A DNA stretch of 64,000 nucleotides, from the NCBI GenBank assembly GCA_038230835.1, contig JBBRMM010000005.1, positions 1 through 64,000 of the forward strand, given 5' to 3'. The position numbers were made by a program, and so were the translations under genes. This document shows, in pieces, positions 50,276 through 58,875 of the stretch. The notes below the pieces were generated by a model that worked only from the letters and a program-made list of their open reading frames with translations, did no database searches and was not told the DNA's origin. Source of the DNA: DASUHT01 sp038230835. GTDB taxonomy: Bacteria > Actinomycetota > Thermoleophilia > Gaiellales > JAICJC01. Position 1 is the stretch's first letter; each line of letters opens with the position of its first letter.

Positions 50276-50794
50276 ATGTCGATCTCCCCTGTTGAACTTC
50301 GCCACGAGCGGCCGGGCGTCCGGTTGTTCGGCTACAAACGCGCCGACGTCGATCATCTGCTGATGGAGGCCACCGTCGCCTACGAGGCGGTGTGGCGCGA
50401 GCGAGCCGATCTCGACGACCGCGTGCACGAGCTCGAGCAGGAACTGGGCCGCCATCGCGAGACCGAGGAGGCGATGCGATCCGCACTCGTCACCGCCGAG
50501 CGGGCCGCTGACGAGAAGCGCGCCACCGCCAACCACGACGCCGAGATGATCGTGCGCGAGGCCGAGGGGCGGGCGCGCGAGATCCTGCACGGGGCCTACG
50601 CCGAGCGCGAGCGTGTGCGCCAGGAGATGGCCGGGTTGCGGCACGACGAGGCGGAGTTCCGCAGCTCGCTGCGGTCGCTGCTGGGCGCCACGCTGCAGGG
50701 GCTGCGCGACCACGAGGAGCGGCTCGTGCGCGGCGCGCCGGCACCCGAGGACACGCCCACCGCGGTCGCTGCGGCCGCGCCCGAAGCGGCCTGA
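50276..50794 (+). CDS. DivIVA-domain coiled-coil protein
   Basis: 172 residues. The N-terminal DivIVA membrane-binding domain includes RLFGYKRADVDHLLMEATVA with basic and aromatic residues, then a long coiled coil (ELEQELGRHRETEEAMRSAL, then AERERVRQEMAGLRHDEAEF). DivIVA/Wag31-type proteins bind negatively curved membrane and organise polar growth or division in actinobacteria. The C-terminus is a disordered alanine/proline tail. ATG 50276. It fits the expected division-locus order after yggT, aside from the inserted phosphoesterase. Confidence 0.9.
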   Translation: MSISPVELRHERPGVRLFGYKRADVDHLLMEATVAYEAVWRERADLDDRVHELEQELGRHRETEEAMRSALVTAERAADEKRATANHDAEMIVREAEGRAREILHGAYAERERVRQEMAGLRHDEAEFRSSLRSLLGATLQGLRDHEERLVRGAPAPEDTPTAVAAAAPEAA

Positions 50795-50817
50795 CAGACC
50801 CGAACCGCCGGTATACT
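50791..50817 (+). promoter_or_regulatory. Promoter of the TraR/DksA-like gene
   Basis: CTGACA (50791-50796), which includes the divIVA stop codon, is followed after 15 bp by TATACT (50812-50817), about 40 nt before the gene's start. The leader carries a clear ribosome-binding site (gggaacggagg). Confidence 0.5.
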
Positions 50818-50856
50818 GGCGTTCCTTGGGGTTGGCGACCGGGAACGGAGGTGCGG

Positions 50857-51225
50857 GTGTCTGCTGCAGTTGACCTAGAGGCTGTGCGCCGGCGGCTACT
50901 CGACGAACGAACGCGGGTCTCCGAGGAGCGCAGGCGGTTGCTCGAGGACACCTCCCGCTCGCTGGAGGACGCCACCGACGAGGACGGTAACGACTCGCAC
51001 CTGGCCGACAGCGCCACCGAAACGCTCGACCGGGAGATCGAGCTGACGCTCGAGGACAACGCCGACCACCTTCTGGAGGCGATCTCCAGTGCCCTGGAAC
51101 GGCTCGACGCCGGTACCTACGGCCGCTGCGTCAGCTGCGGCAACGCGATCGCCGAGGAGCGGCTGGACGCTCTGCCCTATGCGTCCAAGTGCATCGACTG
51201 CAAGCGCAGGGAGGAGCGGGGCTGA
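50857..51225 (+). CDS. TraR/DksA-type zinc-finger protein
   Basis: 122 residues. The N-terminal coiled coil (LEAVRRRLLDERTRVSEERR) is followed by the acidic EDATDEDGNDSHLADSATET stretch, and the C-terminal four-Cys zinc finger (RCVSCGNAIAEERLDALPYA, then SKCIDC) is diagnostic. DksA-like proteins enter the RNA polymerase secondary channel with ppGpp; the loop DxxDxA-like residues are not fully matched, so function in transcription is inferred from family. GTG 50857 is chosen because gggaacggagg gives it proper spacing, with GTG 50851 too close. lspA follows with an overlap. Confidence 0.88.
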   Translation: MSAAVDLEAVRRRLLDERTRVSEERRRLLEDTSRSLEDATDEDGNDSHLADSATETLDREIELTLEDNADHLLEAISSALERLDAGTYGRCVSCGNAIAEERLDALPYASKCIDCKRREERG

Positions 51226-51740
51226 TTCACCCAGCTGCGGCACCGGAGACCCCGCCCCGAGCGGGGTCGCTGCAGTGGGCAGGGATGCTCTCCGTGGCCT
51301 TCGCGGCGGTGCTGGCCGACCAGGTCACCAAGCGCCTGATCGACTCCCAGGTCGAGCTCAACGACAACCATCAGGTGCTGCCGTTTCTGGGCATCACCCA
51401 CGTGCGCAACCCCGGCATCGCGTTTGGCCTGTTCCCCGGCCGGCTGAGCATCGTCTCGCTGCTGACGCTGGCAGCGGTGGTCTGGATGCTGGTGCACTTC
51501 GCCCGCGGCGGGGCGCGCCACGTGCTGTTCCCGGTAGCGCTCGGGCTGCTGATCGGCGGCAGCGTCTCGAACCTGTACGACCGCGTGATCCACGGCGAGG
51601 TGACCGACTTCATCCACGTCTCGCACTGGCCGACCTTCAACCTCGCCGACAGCTTCATCGTGGTCGGGGTGTGCCTGCTCGTGTTCGGCCTCTCACGAGT
51701 CGAGGGTCGCCCGGAGCCCGAGCCGCAGACCGGTGCCTGA
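51222..51740 (+). CDS. lspA: Lipoprotein signal peptidase (signal peptidase II)
   Basis: 172 residues from a proposed CTG start at 51222, which overlaps the TraR/DksA stop (CTGA) and has AGGGAGGAG at 51208-51216. In-frame ATG 51285 would cut the first membrane helix. The catalytic aspartates are in VSNLYDRVIHGEVTDFIHVS and TFNLADSFIVVGV; the family helices are LQWAGMLSVAFAAVLADQVT, VVWMLVHFARGG and LFPVALGLLIGGS, with NPGIAFGLF between. LspA removes signal peptides from prolipoproteins, and several lipoproteins are encoded in this window. RluD follows with an 8-nt overlap. Confidence 0.9.
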   Translation: MIHPAAAPETPPRAGSLQWAGMLSVAFAAVLADQVTKRLIDSQVELNDNHQVLPFLGITHVRNPGIAFGLFPGRLSIVSLLTLAAVVWMLVHFARGGARHVLFPVALGLLIGGSVSNLYDRVIHGEVTDFIHVSHWPTFNLADSFIVVGVCLLVFGLSRVEGRPEPEPQTGA

Positions 51741-52644
51741 GCTCGCGGTGCCCGCCGCCGAGGCGGGCGTTCGGCTCGATCGCTTTCTGGCTGCGCAGGA
51801 CGCTGTCGGCACCCGCGCCCGCGCCGAACGGTTGATCGCCGGCGGATCCGTTCTGGTGGACGGCCGGGCACAGCCCAAGTCGCACCGGCTCGAGGCGGGG
51901 GCGACGGTGAGCTACTCGGAACCCGCGCCGGTGTCCTCAGACCTCGAGCCGATCGACCTGGGGATCCCGATCGTGTTCGAGGACGAGCACCTGCTAGTGG
52001 TCGACAAGCCGGCCGGCCTGCTGACCCACCCGGTGCCGGGCTTCTCCGGGCCGACCCTGGTGCACGCCCTGCTGGGCCGCGCCGGCGGCGGCGAGCAGAC
52101 ACGACCCGGGATCGTCCACCGGCTCGACCGCGACACCTCGGGCCTGCTGGTGGTGGCTCGAGACGACCTCACGCTCGCGCGGCTTCAGGGCCTCATGCGT
52201 CGGCGCCGGATCGCCCGTACCTATGGCGCGCTGGTGCGCGGCCGACCGCCCTCACGCAGCGGCCGGATCGAGGCCGCGATCGGCCGCGACCGCCGCGACC
52301 CGACGCGGATGTCGCTGGACACCGAGACACCGCGGGATGCGGTCACCCACTTCGAGTTGATCGAGGCGCTCCCGGCTCACAGCCTGCTCGACGTGCGCCT
52401 GGAGACCGGCCGCACTCATCAGATCAGGGTGCACCTGGCGGCCATCGGGCACCCGGTCGCCGCCGATCCCGTCTACGGCAACGGGCCCGAGCTCGGGCTG
52501 GGGCGCCAGTTCCTGCACGCACGCGAGCTGCGCTTCGTGCATCCCCACACCGGGCTGGAAGTCGTGGCCAGCTCGCCGCTGCCGGCCGACCTGCGGGCCG
52601 CGCTCGACCAGGCGCGCGCGTCACCTGCGCAGCCGATCAACTAG
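51733..52644 (+). CDS. RluA/RluD-family 23S rRNA pseudouridine synthase
   Basis: 303 residues. An S4-like N-terminal domain (VRLDRFLAAQDAVGTRARAE) is followed by the catalytic domain: VVDKPAGLLTHPV, PGIVHRLDRDTSGLLVVARD (catalytic Asp in HRLDRDTSG), RRIARTYGALVRGRP and LETGRTHQIRVHLAAIGHPV. RluD-like enzymes isomerise uridines in large-subunit rRNA. The exact target position cannot be read. GTG 51733 lies inside lspA. The place directly after lspA is a common actinobacterial arrangement. Confidence 0.92.
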   Translation: MPELAVPAAEAGVRLDRFLAAQDAVGTRARAERLIAGGSVLVDGRAQPKSHRLEAGATVSYSEPAPVSSDLEPIDLGIPIVFEDEHLLVVDKPAGLLTHPVPGFSGPTLVHALLGRAGGGEQTRPGIVHRLDRDTSGLLVVARDDLTLARLQGLMRRRRIARTYGALVRGRPPSRSGRIEAAIGRDRRDPTRMSLDTETPRDAVTHFELIEALPAHSLLDVRLETGRTHQIRVHLAAIGHPVAADPVYGNGPELGLGRQFLHARELRFVHPHTGLEVVASSPLPADLRAALDQARASPAQPIN

Positions 52645-52775
52645 ACTCCCCGAGGTTTTCTTCCATCCCCTACCCGGTGGGCTGCGTGTGCGCCCCGGCG
52701 GTGTCCCGCAGTGGATGCGGGATTCCGGAGCGCCGCCACCGGAACTGCACATCAACCGATCCAGGAGGATTGCTC
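52645..52775 (+). promoter_or_regulatory. Leader of the rpsB operon with a -10-like TAGACT
   Basis: TAGACT (52642-52647), overlapping the rluD stop, is a plausible -10, giving a leader of about 120 nt before GTG 52776. The leader holds short GC-rich stems but no recognisable riboswitch. The -35 is weak. The strong ribosome-binding site ccaggaggat is at 52761-52770. Autoregulation by S2 is possible but cannot be shown. Confidence 0.35.
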
Positions 52776-53681
52776 GTGGCCACAGTCACGATGCGCGAGC
52801 TGCTCGAGGCCGGAGTGCACTTCGGCCACCAGACGCGCCGCTGGAACCCCAAGATGCGCCGGTTCATCTTCGGCGAGCGAGGGGGCATCTACATCATCGA
52901 CCTGCAGCAGACCTCGGATCTGCTCGACACCGCCGCTCAGTATCTGCGCAACATCGGGGAGCGTAACGGCTCGGTGCTGTTCGTGGGCACCAAGAAGCAG
53001 TGCCAGGAAGCTGTCGAGGTACATGCCGGCCGGGTGGGCATGCCGTATGTGAACCACCGCTGGCTGGGCGGACTGCTGACGAACTACCGCACCATCCAGG
53101 ACCGGATTGCCGCCCTGCACGAGCTTCGGCGGCAGAAGTCCGAAGGCCAGCTCGACCTACTGCCCGGCAAGGAGAAGCAGGTGGCGTTGTCCGAGCTCGA
53201 GAAGCTGGAGACGAACCTGGGCGGCGTCGCCGACACGCGCAAGCTGCCCGACGCGGTGGTCGTGATCGACATGAAGAAGGAGGCGCTGGCGGTGCGCGAG
53301 GCCAGGCGCCTGAACATCCCGGTGATCGGCCTGGTCGACACCAACTGCGATCCGGACGACGCAGACTTCATCATCCCGGGCAACGACGACGCGATCCGCT
53401 CCGCGACCCTGATCGTGCGGGTGCTGGCCGACGCCGTGGCCGAGGGCCGCAACAAGGGCGTCAAGGTGAGCGACTTCACGGGTGAAAATGGCGACGGCGA
53501 GCCGGCCGCCGAAGGTGCGCCCGAGGCCGACGGCGAGTTCGCCGAGCCGGTCACGGAAGCCGACGCCGAAGCCGCCGAGGCCGCCGAGCCCTCCGAACCG
53601 GCCACGGACAAGGTCGAGGTCGCCGCGGTCGCGGCGGTCGAGCCCGGCGCCGACGAGACCCCAAGCGAGGAAGCCGAATGA
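52776..53681 (+). CDS. rpsB: 30S ribosomal protein S2
   Basis: 301 residues. It begins MATVTMRELLEAGVHFGHQT and RRWNPKMRRFIFGERGGIYI, with YVNHRWLGGLLTNYRTIQDR, LPDAVVVIDMKKEALAVREA and IPVIGLVDTNCDPDDADFII as the S2 core. The C-terminal extension of about 65 residues is acidic and alanine/glutamate-rich (EADAEAAEAAEPSEPATDKV), longer than in E. coli S2, and probably disordered. GTG 52776 with ccaggaggat is the clear start; the upstream frame adds a non-homologous head. First gene of the rpsB-tsf-pyrH-frr block. Confidence 0.97.
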   Translation: MATVTMRELLEAGVHFGHQTRRWNPKMRRFIFGERGGIYIIDLQQTSDLLDTAAQYLRNIGERNGSVLFVGTKKQCQEAVEVHAGRVGMPYVNHRWLGGLLTNYRTIQDRIAALHELRRQKSEGQLDLLPGKEKQVALSELEKLETNLGGVADTRKLPDAVVVIDMKKEALAVREARRLNIPVIGLVDTNCDPDDADFIIPGNDDAIRSATLIVRVLADAVAEGRNKGVKVSDFTGENGDGEPAAEGAPEADGEFAEPVTEADAEAAEAAEPSEPATDKVEVAAVAAVEPGADETPSEEAE

Positions 53682-54298
53682 GCGACGTTGCGTACAAGCC
53701 GACCCCGGCCGAGGTCAAGCAGCTGCGCGAGACCACCCAGGCCGGGATGATGGACTGCAAGCGTGCCCTCGAGGAGACCGGCGGGGACATGGACGCGGCG
53801 GTCAAGCTGCTGCGCGAGAAGGGCGTCGCGCAGGCCGACAAGCGAGCCGGCCGCGGCACGGGCGAGGGTGTGATCGAGACCTATGTGCATCACAACGGTC
53901 GGGTCGGCACGATGGTCGAGGTCGGCTGCGAGACCGACTTCGTCGCTCGCAACGACAACTTCATCGCCTTCGCCCGCAAGGTGGCCCTGCAGGTGGCGGC
54001 GCACGCGTCGCTGCAGGTGGTGTCCGCCGACCAACTGTCGGAGGAGTTCCGGGCGTCGGAGATGGAGATCTTCCGCGCCAAGGCGGCCGCGGAGGGCAAA
54101 CCCGAGGGGATGCTGGACAAGATCGCCGACGGCATGTGGAAGAAGTCGCTGAAGGACTACGTGCTCCTCGACCAACTCTCGATCCGGCCCGAGGATGACG
54201 GCAAGACGATCGACACGCTGCGGGCCGAGCTGTCCGGCACGCTGGGTGAGAACATCGAGATCAAGCGGTTCGCGCGCTTCGAGGTGGGTGTGGAGTGA
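53678..54298 (+). CDS. tsf: Elongation factor Ts
   Basis: 206 residues, the short form without the long C-terminal dimerisation module of E. coli EF-Ts. LRETTQAGMMDCKRALEETG and GDMDAAVKLLREKGVAQADK give the N-terminal UBA-like domain, followed by the core VEVGCETDFVARNDNFIAFA (TDFVARN, the EF-Tu-contacting signature). EF-Ts recycles EF-Tu-GDP. ATG 53678 overlaps the rpsB stop (ATGA), showing translational coupling. Confidence 0.97.
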   Translation: MSDVAYKPTPAEVKQLRETTQAGMMDCKRALEETGGDMDAAVKLLREKGVAQADKRAGRGTGEGVIETYVHHNGRVGTMVEVGCETDFVARNDNFIAFARKVALQVAAHASLQVVSADQLSEEFRASEMEIFRAKAAAEGKPEGMLDKIADGMWKKSLKDYVLLDQLSIRPEDDGKTIDTLRAELSGTLGENIEIKRFARFEVGVE

Positions 54299-55068
54299 GC
54301 GGCCAACCGGTCTTCAGCCGGATCCTGCTCAAGCTGTCAGGCGAGGCGCTGATGGGCGAGCGCAGCTACGGCCAGGACCCCGGCCGCATCGCAGCGGTGG
54401 CGCGAGCGGTGTCGGACGTGGCCGGGATGGGCGTGCAGACCGCGATCGTGGTCGGCGGAGGCAATATCCTGCGCGGCACCCAGGAGGCCGCGCGTGGCAT
54501 GGACCGTGCCACGGCAGACTACGCCGGCATGCTGGCCACGGTGCTGAACGCGCTCACGGTTCAGGACGCGCTCGAGCGGCTGGGCACCCATACCCGGGTG
54601 CAGTCGGCGATCGACATCGCGGAGGTGGCCGAGCCGTACATCCGCCGGCGCGCGATTCGCCATCTCGAAAAGGGCCGGGTGGTGATCTTCGCCGCCGGCA
54701 CCGGGAACCCGTTCTTCACCACCGACACGGCGGCCGCACTACGCGCCCTCGAGATCGGCGCGCAGGCGATCCTGATGGGTAAGAACGGGGTCGAAGGCGT
54801 GCTCGACGACGACCCACGAACGAATCCCGACGCCCGCCTGCTGCCCGAGTTGACCCACCTGGAGGCGATCGAGCGCGGTCTCAAGGTGATGGACATCACT
54901 GCTCTCTCGCTGTGCATGGACAACAAGCTCCCGCTGTACGTGTTCAACCTCGACGACGAGCGCAACATCGCCCGGGTCGTGTCGGGCGAGCGGCTCGGCA
55001 CGCTGATCGCCGCCGGTCCCGAGAAGGTGCGGCCGGCGTCGACGATCCCCGTCGAGGTGACCCAATGA
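54295..55068 (+). CDS. pyrH: Uridylate kinase
   Basis: 257 residues. ILLKLSGEALMGERSYGQDP, VVGGGNILRGTQEAARGMDR, MLATVLNALTVQDALERLGT, FAAGTGNPFFTTDTAAALRA, LMGKNGVEGVLDDDPRTNPD and LSLCMDNKLPLYVFNLDD are the complete bacterial UMP kinase pattern. It phosphorylates UMP to UDP for nucleotide and cell-wall precursor supply. GTG 54295 overlaps the tsf stop (GTGA); its own stop overlaps frr (ATGA). Confidence 0.97.
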   Translation: MSGQPVFSRILLKLSGEALMGERSYGQDPGRIAAVARAVSDVAGMGVQTAIVVGGGNILRGTQEAARGMDRATADYAGMLATVLNALTVQDALERLGTHTRVQSAIDIAEVAEPYIRRRAIRHLEKGRVVIFAAGTGNPFFTTDTAAALRALEIGAQAILMGKNGVEGVLDDDPRTNPDARLLPELTHLEAIERGLKVMDITALSLCMDNKLPLYVFNLDDERNIARVVSGERLGTLIAAGPEKVRPASTIPVEVTQ

Positions 55069-55622
55069 TCGAGGACGTGCTGACCGACGCCGAGCGGCGC
55101 ATGGACAAAAGCGTCGAGGCGGCCCGCCACGAGTTCACGACCATCCGCACGGGCCGGGCTTCGACCGCGTTGCTGGATCGGATCCAGGTCAGCGCATACG
55201 GCACCAAAATGCCCGTCAACCAGGTGGCGACGGTGAGCGTGCCCGAACCGCGCATGTTGACCATCACCCCCTTCGACAAGGGCGTCCTGAAGGACATCGA
55301 GCGTGCGATCCAGGAGTCCGACCTGGGCCTCACTCCGTCCAACGACGGGCAGATCATCCGGCTGCCGATCCCGCAGCTGACCGAGGAGCGGCGCAAGGAG
55401 CTGGTGAAGCAGGTGCGGCACATGGCCGAGGAGGGGCGGGTGGCGGCTCGCAACATCCGGCGCGACGCGATTCACCATCTGAAGGAGCTCGAGAAGTCGG
55501 GCGACGCGGGCAACGACGAGGTGCACCGGGCCGAAGAGCGGTTGCAGAAGCTGACCGACCAGCACACGGGCGCGATCGACACCGCGCTCAAGGCCAAAGA
55601 GGCCGAGATCATGGAAGTGTGA
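55065..55622 (+). CDS. frr: Ribosome recycling factor
   Basis: 185 residues, standard length. RMDKSVEAARHEFTTIRTGR, ASTALLDRIQVSAYGTKMPV, QVATVSVPEPRMLTITPFDK and LTEERRKELVKQVRHMAEEG with AARNIRRDAIHHLKELEKSG match RRF throughout. It splits post-termination ribosomes together with EF-G. ATG 55065 overlaps the pyrH stop. The last codons overlap uppS (GTGA). Confidence 0.97.
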   Translation: MIEDVLTDAERRMDKSVEAARHEFTTIRTGRASTALLDRIQVSAYGTKMPVNQVATVSVPEPRMLTITPFDKGVLKDIERAIQESDLGLTPSNDGQIIRLPIPQLTEERRKELVKQVRHMAEEGRVAARNIRRDAIHHLKELEKSGDAGNDEVHRAEERLQKLTDQHTGAIDTALKAKEAEIMEV

Positions 55623-56386
55623 CGACGGCGACGTCGTGGCTGCGCCGGCTGCGGGCGCTGCGCGGGTTGCGCTCGGTGGTGCCGGAGGCCGACCGGCTGC
55701 CGGAATCCGCCCGGTCGGTGGCGATCATCATGGACGGCAACGGCCGCTGGGCGCGAGGCCGCGGGCTTCCGTTGCTGGCGGGTCACCGAGCCGGCACCCG
55801 GGCGCTTCGGCGTACGGTCGAGGCGGCGCCCGACCTGGGGGTCGAGAGCCTGGCCGTGTACGCCTTCTCGACCGAGAACTGGGGCCGTCCCGAGTCCGAG
55901 GTGGCCGACCTCATGACCCTCTTCGAGGAGACGATCCGCGACCAGTTCCCCGACCTTCACCGGCAGGGCGTGCGGGTGCGGTTCGTCGGTCGCCGGGATC
56001 GCTGCCCGGCGTCGCTGCTCGCACTGATGGCCGACATGGAGGAGCGCACGGAGCACAACACCCGGCTCAGCCTGTGGGTGGCGTTCGACTACGGCGCGCG
56101 GGACGAGCTGGTGGCCGCAGCCCGGCGGCTGGTCGCCGACGGCCTGGCCGCTGAGCAGGTGGACGAGCACGCCCTCGCCGCACGTCTGTACGCTCCGCAG
56201 ATGCCGGATCCCGACCTCGTCATCCGTACCAGCGGAGAGCTTCGGATCTCGAACTTCCTGCTGTGGCAGTCGGCCTATTCGGAGCTGCACTTCACGCCCA
56301 CCCTGTGGCCGGATTTCGGCGGCGACGACCTGCGCGCGGCGCTGGAGGCGTACGCGAGCCGGCGCCGGAGGTTCGGCCTCCGGTGA
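55619..56386 (+). CDS. uppS: Isoprenyl transferase (undecaprenyl diphosphate synthase-type)
   Basis: 255 residues. VAIIMDGNGRWARGRGLPLL (substrate Asp, DGNGRWA), GHRAGTRALRRTVEAAPDLG, LAVYAFSTENWGRPESEVAD and DPDLVIRTSGELRISNFLLW with QSAYSELHFTPTLWPDF are the cis-prenyltransferase signature. It produces the C55 (or similar) polyprenyl diphosphate carrier for cell-wall precursors; chain length cannot be read. GTG 55619 overlaps frr and the stop overlaps cdsA. Together with murA and the DedA protein, this places lipid-carrier functions in the window. Confidence 0.95.
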   Translation: MTTATSWLRRLRALRGLRSVVPEADRLPESARSVAIIMDGNGRWARGRGLPLLAGHRAGTRALRRTVEAAPDLGVESLAVYAFSTENWGRPESEVADLMTLFEETIRDQFPDLHRQGVRVRFVGRRDRCPASLLALMADMEERTEHNTRLSLWVAFDYGARDELVAAARRLVADGLAAEQVDEHALAARLYAPQMPDPDLVIRTSGELRISNFLLWQSAYSELHFTPTLWPDFGGDDLRAALEAYASRRRRFGLR

Positions 56387-57198
56387 GCCAGCTCGCGTCG
56401 CGGGTGCTGATCGCGATCCCGCTGGTTGCGTACGCGATCTGGGCGGTGTACGCCGGCGGCTGGGTGATGGTGGCGGGCGCGGTGGTGGCGGCGGTGCTCG
56501 CCCTGCACGAGTTCTATGCGATGACCCGCGAGCTGCGGCCGCTGGTGCCGGCGGGGTTCGCGGGGGTGGCGCTGCTCCTGGTCGGCATCCACGAGGGCGG
56601 CTCCGCGTGGGCGGTGGCGCCGCTGCTGGCAACGCTTGTGCTCGCGTTCTGGCTCTCGGCGGTGGCCGAGGTGCGCCAGCGGGCGTCCGTACAGCTTGCG
56701 GTGACGCTGTTCGGGGTGGTGTGGGTCGGCTACGGGCTCGGGTTCCTGGTGGCGATCCGCGACATCCCGGGCCCCGGGGCATGGGGACGGCAACTGCTGC
56801 TGGCCGTATTCCTCGGCGTGTGGCTATCCGACACCGCCGCCTACGGCGTCGGGCGGATGTTCGGCCGACGCCGCCTGGCCAGTCAGATCTCCCCCAACAA
56901 GACCGTCGAGGGACTGGTCGCCGGTCTGGCGGTGGGCTTTGCCACCGTCTTCTTCACGATCTACCACTACCCCAACTCAGTGCCGCTGTCGCCGCTCCAC
57001 ACGCTCGAGGTAGCCGCTGCGGTCGCGGTGGCGGCGCCGGTCGGCGACCTCTTCGAGAGCTACCTGAAGCGCGACATGGGGGTGAAGGACACAGGGCACA
57101 TCCTGGGCGGCCACGGCGGTGTGCTCGACCGGATCGACGCGCTGCTGTTCGCAGGGACGGCGGCGTACTTCGTGGCGCTGGCGATCGGTCGCGCGTGA
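56383..57198 (+). CDS. cdsA: Phosphatidate cytidylyltransferase
   Basis: 271 residues with seven or eight membrane helices (including RVLIAIPLVAYAIWAVYAGG and MVAGAVVAAVLALHEFYAMT). LSDTAAYGVGRMFGRRRLAS, QISPNKTVEGLVAGLAVG and the C-terminal signature DMGVKDTGHILGGHGGVLDR with IDALLF identify CdsA. It makes CDP-diacylglycerol from phosphatidate and CTP, the branch point of phospholipid synthesis. GTG 56383 overlaps the uppS stop. Its stop overlaps GTG 57195 of the frameshifted phosphoesterase, which thus reads as part of the same operon. Confidence 0.95.
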   Translation: MSQLASRVLIAIPLVAYAIWAVYAGGWVMVAGAVVAAVLALHEFYAMTRELRPLVPAGFAGVALLLVGIHEGGSAWAVAPLLATLVLAFWLSAVAEVRQRASVQLAVTLFGVVWVGYGLGFLVAIRDIPGPGAWGRQLLLAVFLGVWLSDTAAYGVGRMFGRRRLASQISPNKTVEGLVAGLAVGFATVFFTIYHYPNSVPLSPLHTLEVAAAVAVAAPVGDLFESYLKRDMGVKDTGHILGGHGGVLDRIDALLFAGTAAYFVALAIGRA

Positions 57199-58827
57199 GC
57201 ATCCACCCGATCGGGCTGACCGCAATCGTGGCCGTGATCGTCGGTGCATGGCCCGCGACGGGGGCCGTCGCGGATGCCAACTTCCTGCCCAACGGGGGGT
57301 TCGAGGGCTCGGGGTCAGGATCGCTCGCGGGTTGGCAGGGATCGGGCGCAGTGCTGGCGCTGGCCGGGGACGGCGTGGGAGGTGGGTTCGCCGCTGCGGT
57401 CGCGTTCTCCGGTGCGGGGTCGAGCTTCAACGTGCGTGCTGCGCCGCGGCCGGTCGGGTCGACGGTGAGTGGGACGTCGTACGTGGCGGGCGGGTCGGTG
57501 CGCAGCGACGTGGCCGGTGAGAAGGTGTGCTTGAAGCTGACGGAGTACTCGTCGACCGGTGCCAAGGTGGCCGGGTCGCAGAGGTGTGTGACGGCGGTCG
57601 GTGGGTGGGCAGCGTTCCCGTTGGAGTCGTACACCACCCAGCAGAGCGGTGGCACGCTGGGATTCACGGTCGTGCGCCCGAATGCGGCGGCCGGGGACAG
57701 CTTCGAGGTGGACGACCTGTCGTTGGCGACGGCGGACACGCAAGCGCCGACAACGCCTCAGAACCTGAGTGCGACCGCGGGTTGGAAGCTCGCAGGTCGA
57801 CCTGTCGTGGGCCGCGTCCACGGACGATATCGGGGTGGCCGGGTACACGATCTACCGCGGCGGCGCGCAGTTGACCACCGTGGGCGGGACGGACACGGCG
57901 TTTGCGGACACGTCGGTCAAGCCGAGCACCACGTACACGTACACGGTGGACGCCTTCGACTCGGCGGGCAATCACTCCCCGCAGTCGGGGTCCGCAACCG
58001 CCACCACGACCGGCGCGAACGACCGGTGCGGCCAGCTTGCGGGCGGGCCGCCGGCGACCTACAGCCACGTGGTCGTGATCATGGAGGAGAACGCGTCGTA
58101 CGGCGCGGTGATCGGGAATGCGAGCGCGCCGTACCTCAACGCGGTCGCCCAGGAATGCGCACTGGCGACCAACTACCACGAGGACGCGGGGGTCAGCCAG
58201 CCCAACTACATGGCGGCGACCGGCGGGTTCGCCACCGGCGTCGGAGTGTTCGACCATACGGCCAGCATCTTCAGCCAGGTCCCATCGTGGATCGAGCTCG
58301 AGGAGTCGATGGGTGCCAACTGCGGGGGCGGTGGGGCGTTCTACAAGACCGGCCACGATCCCGCGTACTGGTACACGCCGCTGGCATCCGCCTGCAAGAC
58401 CCACGACGTGTCGATGAAGGGCTCCGACTCCGGGGCGACGGGGATTCCGTCACAGCTTCCGGCCTACACCTGGATCACACCGAACCTCTGCCACGACCAT
58501 CACTGGCTGGCCGGCTGCCCGGAGGCCGACACCGCCCCCGCCATCCTCAAGGCGATGGACGTCTGGCTCTCGGGCACCGTCCAGCAGATCACGGCGACCG
58601 CCGACTACAAGTTGGGCCGGACGCTGATCCTGGTGACGTTCGACGAGGGCACCACCGACACCCGGGTGGCGACGATCGCCATCTCGGCGGCTGTCCAGCC
58701 CGTCCGCGACGGAGCGCAGTACGACCACTACGCGCTCCTTCGTGCTACCGAGAACGCCCTCGGCATCGGCGCCTATCTCGGCAAAGCTGCCGGCGCCGGC
58801 GACATGCGCGCCGGGATGGGGTTCTGA
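57195..58827 (+). pseudogene. Secreted phosphoesterase paralogue 3 with extra domains, frameshifted
   Basis: From GTG 57195 the first frame gives a signal peptide (GLTAIVAVIVGAWPATGAVA) and a carbohydrate-binding-like beta-sandwich (NGGFEGSGSGSLAGWQGSGA ... SFEVDDLSLATAD), then PTTPQNLSATAG. Near 57780-57785 the coding frame shifts, and the second frame continues SSQVDLSWAASTDDIGVAGY (a fibronectin III domain) and the phosphoesterase: YSHVVVIMEENASYGAVIGN, APYLNAVAQECALATNYHED, SQPNYMAATGG, YTWITPNLCHDHHWLAGCPE and ILVTFDEGTTD. One extra base explains it, so either an error or a genuine frameshift is possible. Joined length is about 543 residues. It follows cdsA, where dxr is normally expected. 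Confidence 0.75.
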
Positions 58828-58863
58828 CAGACCGGTCGTTCGGAGCCCGACCAGCGGCGACGC

Positions 58864-58869
58864 TAAGCT
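58864..58869 (+). promoter_or_regulatory. -10-like hexamer TAAGCT of the small-protein gene
   Basis: TAAGCT lies 6 nt before ATG 58876 with no ribosome-binding site between, as for the other leaderless genes noted. Confidence 0.35.
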
Positions 58870-58875
58870 GCGGCC

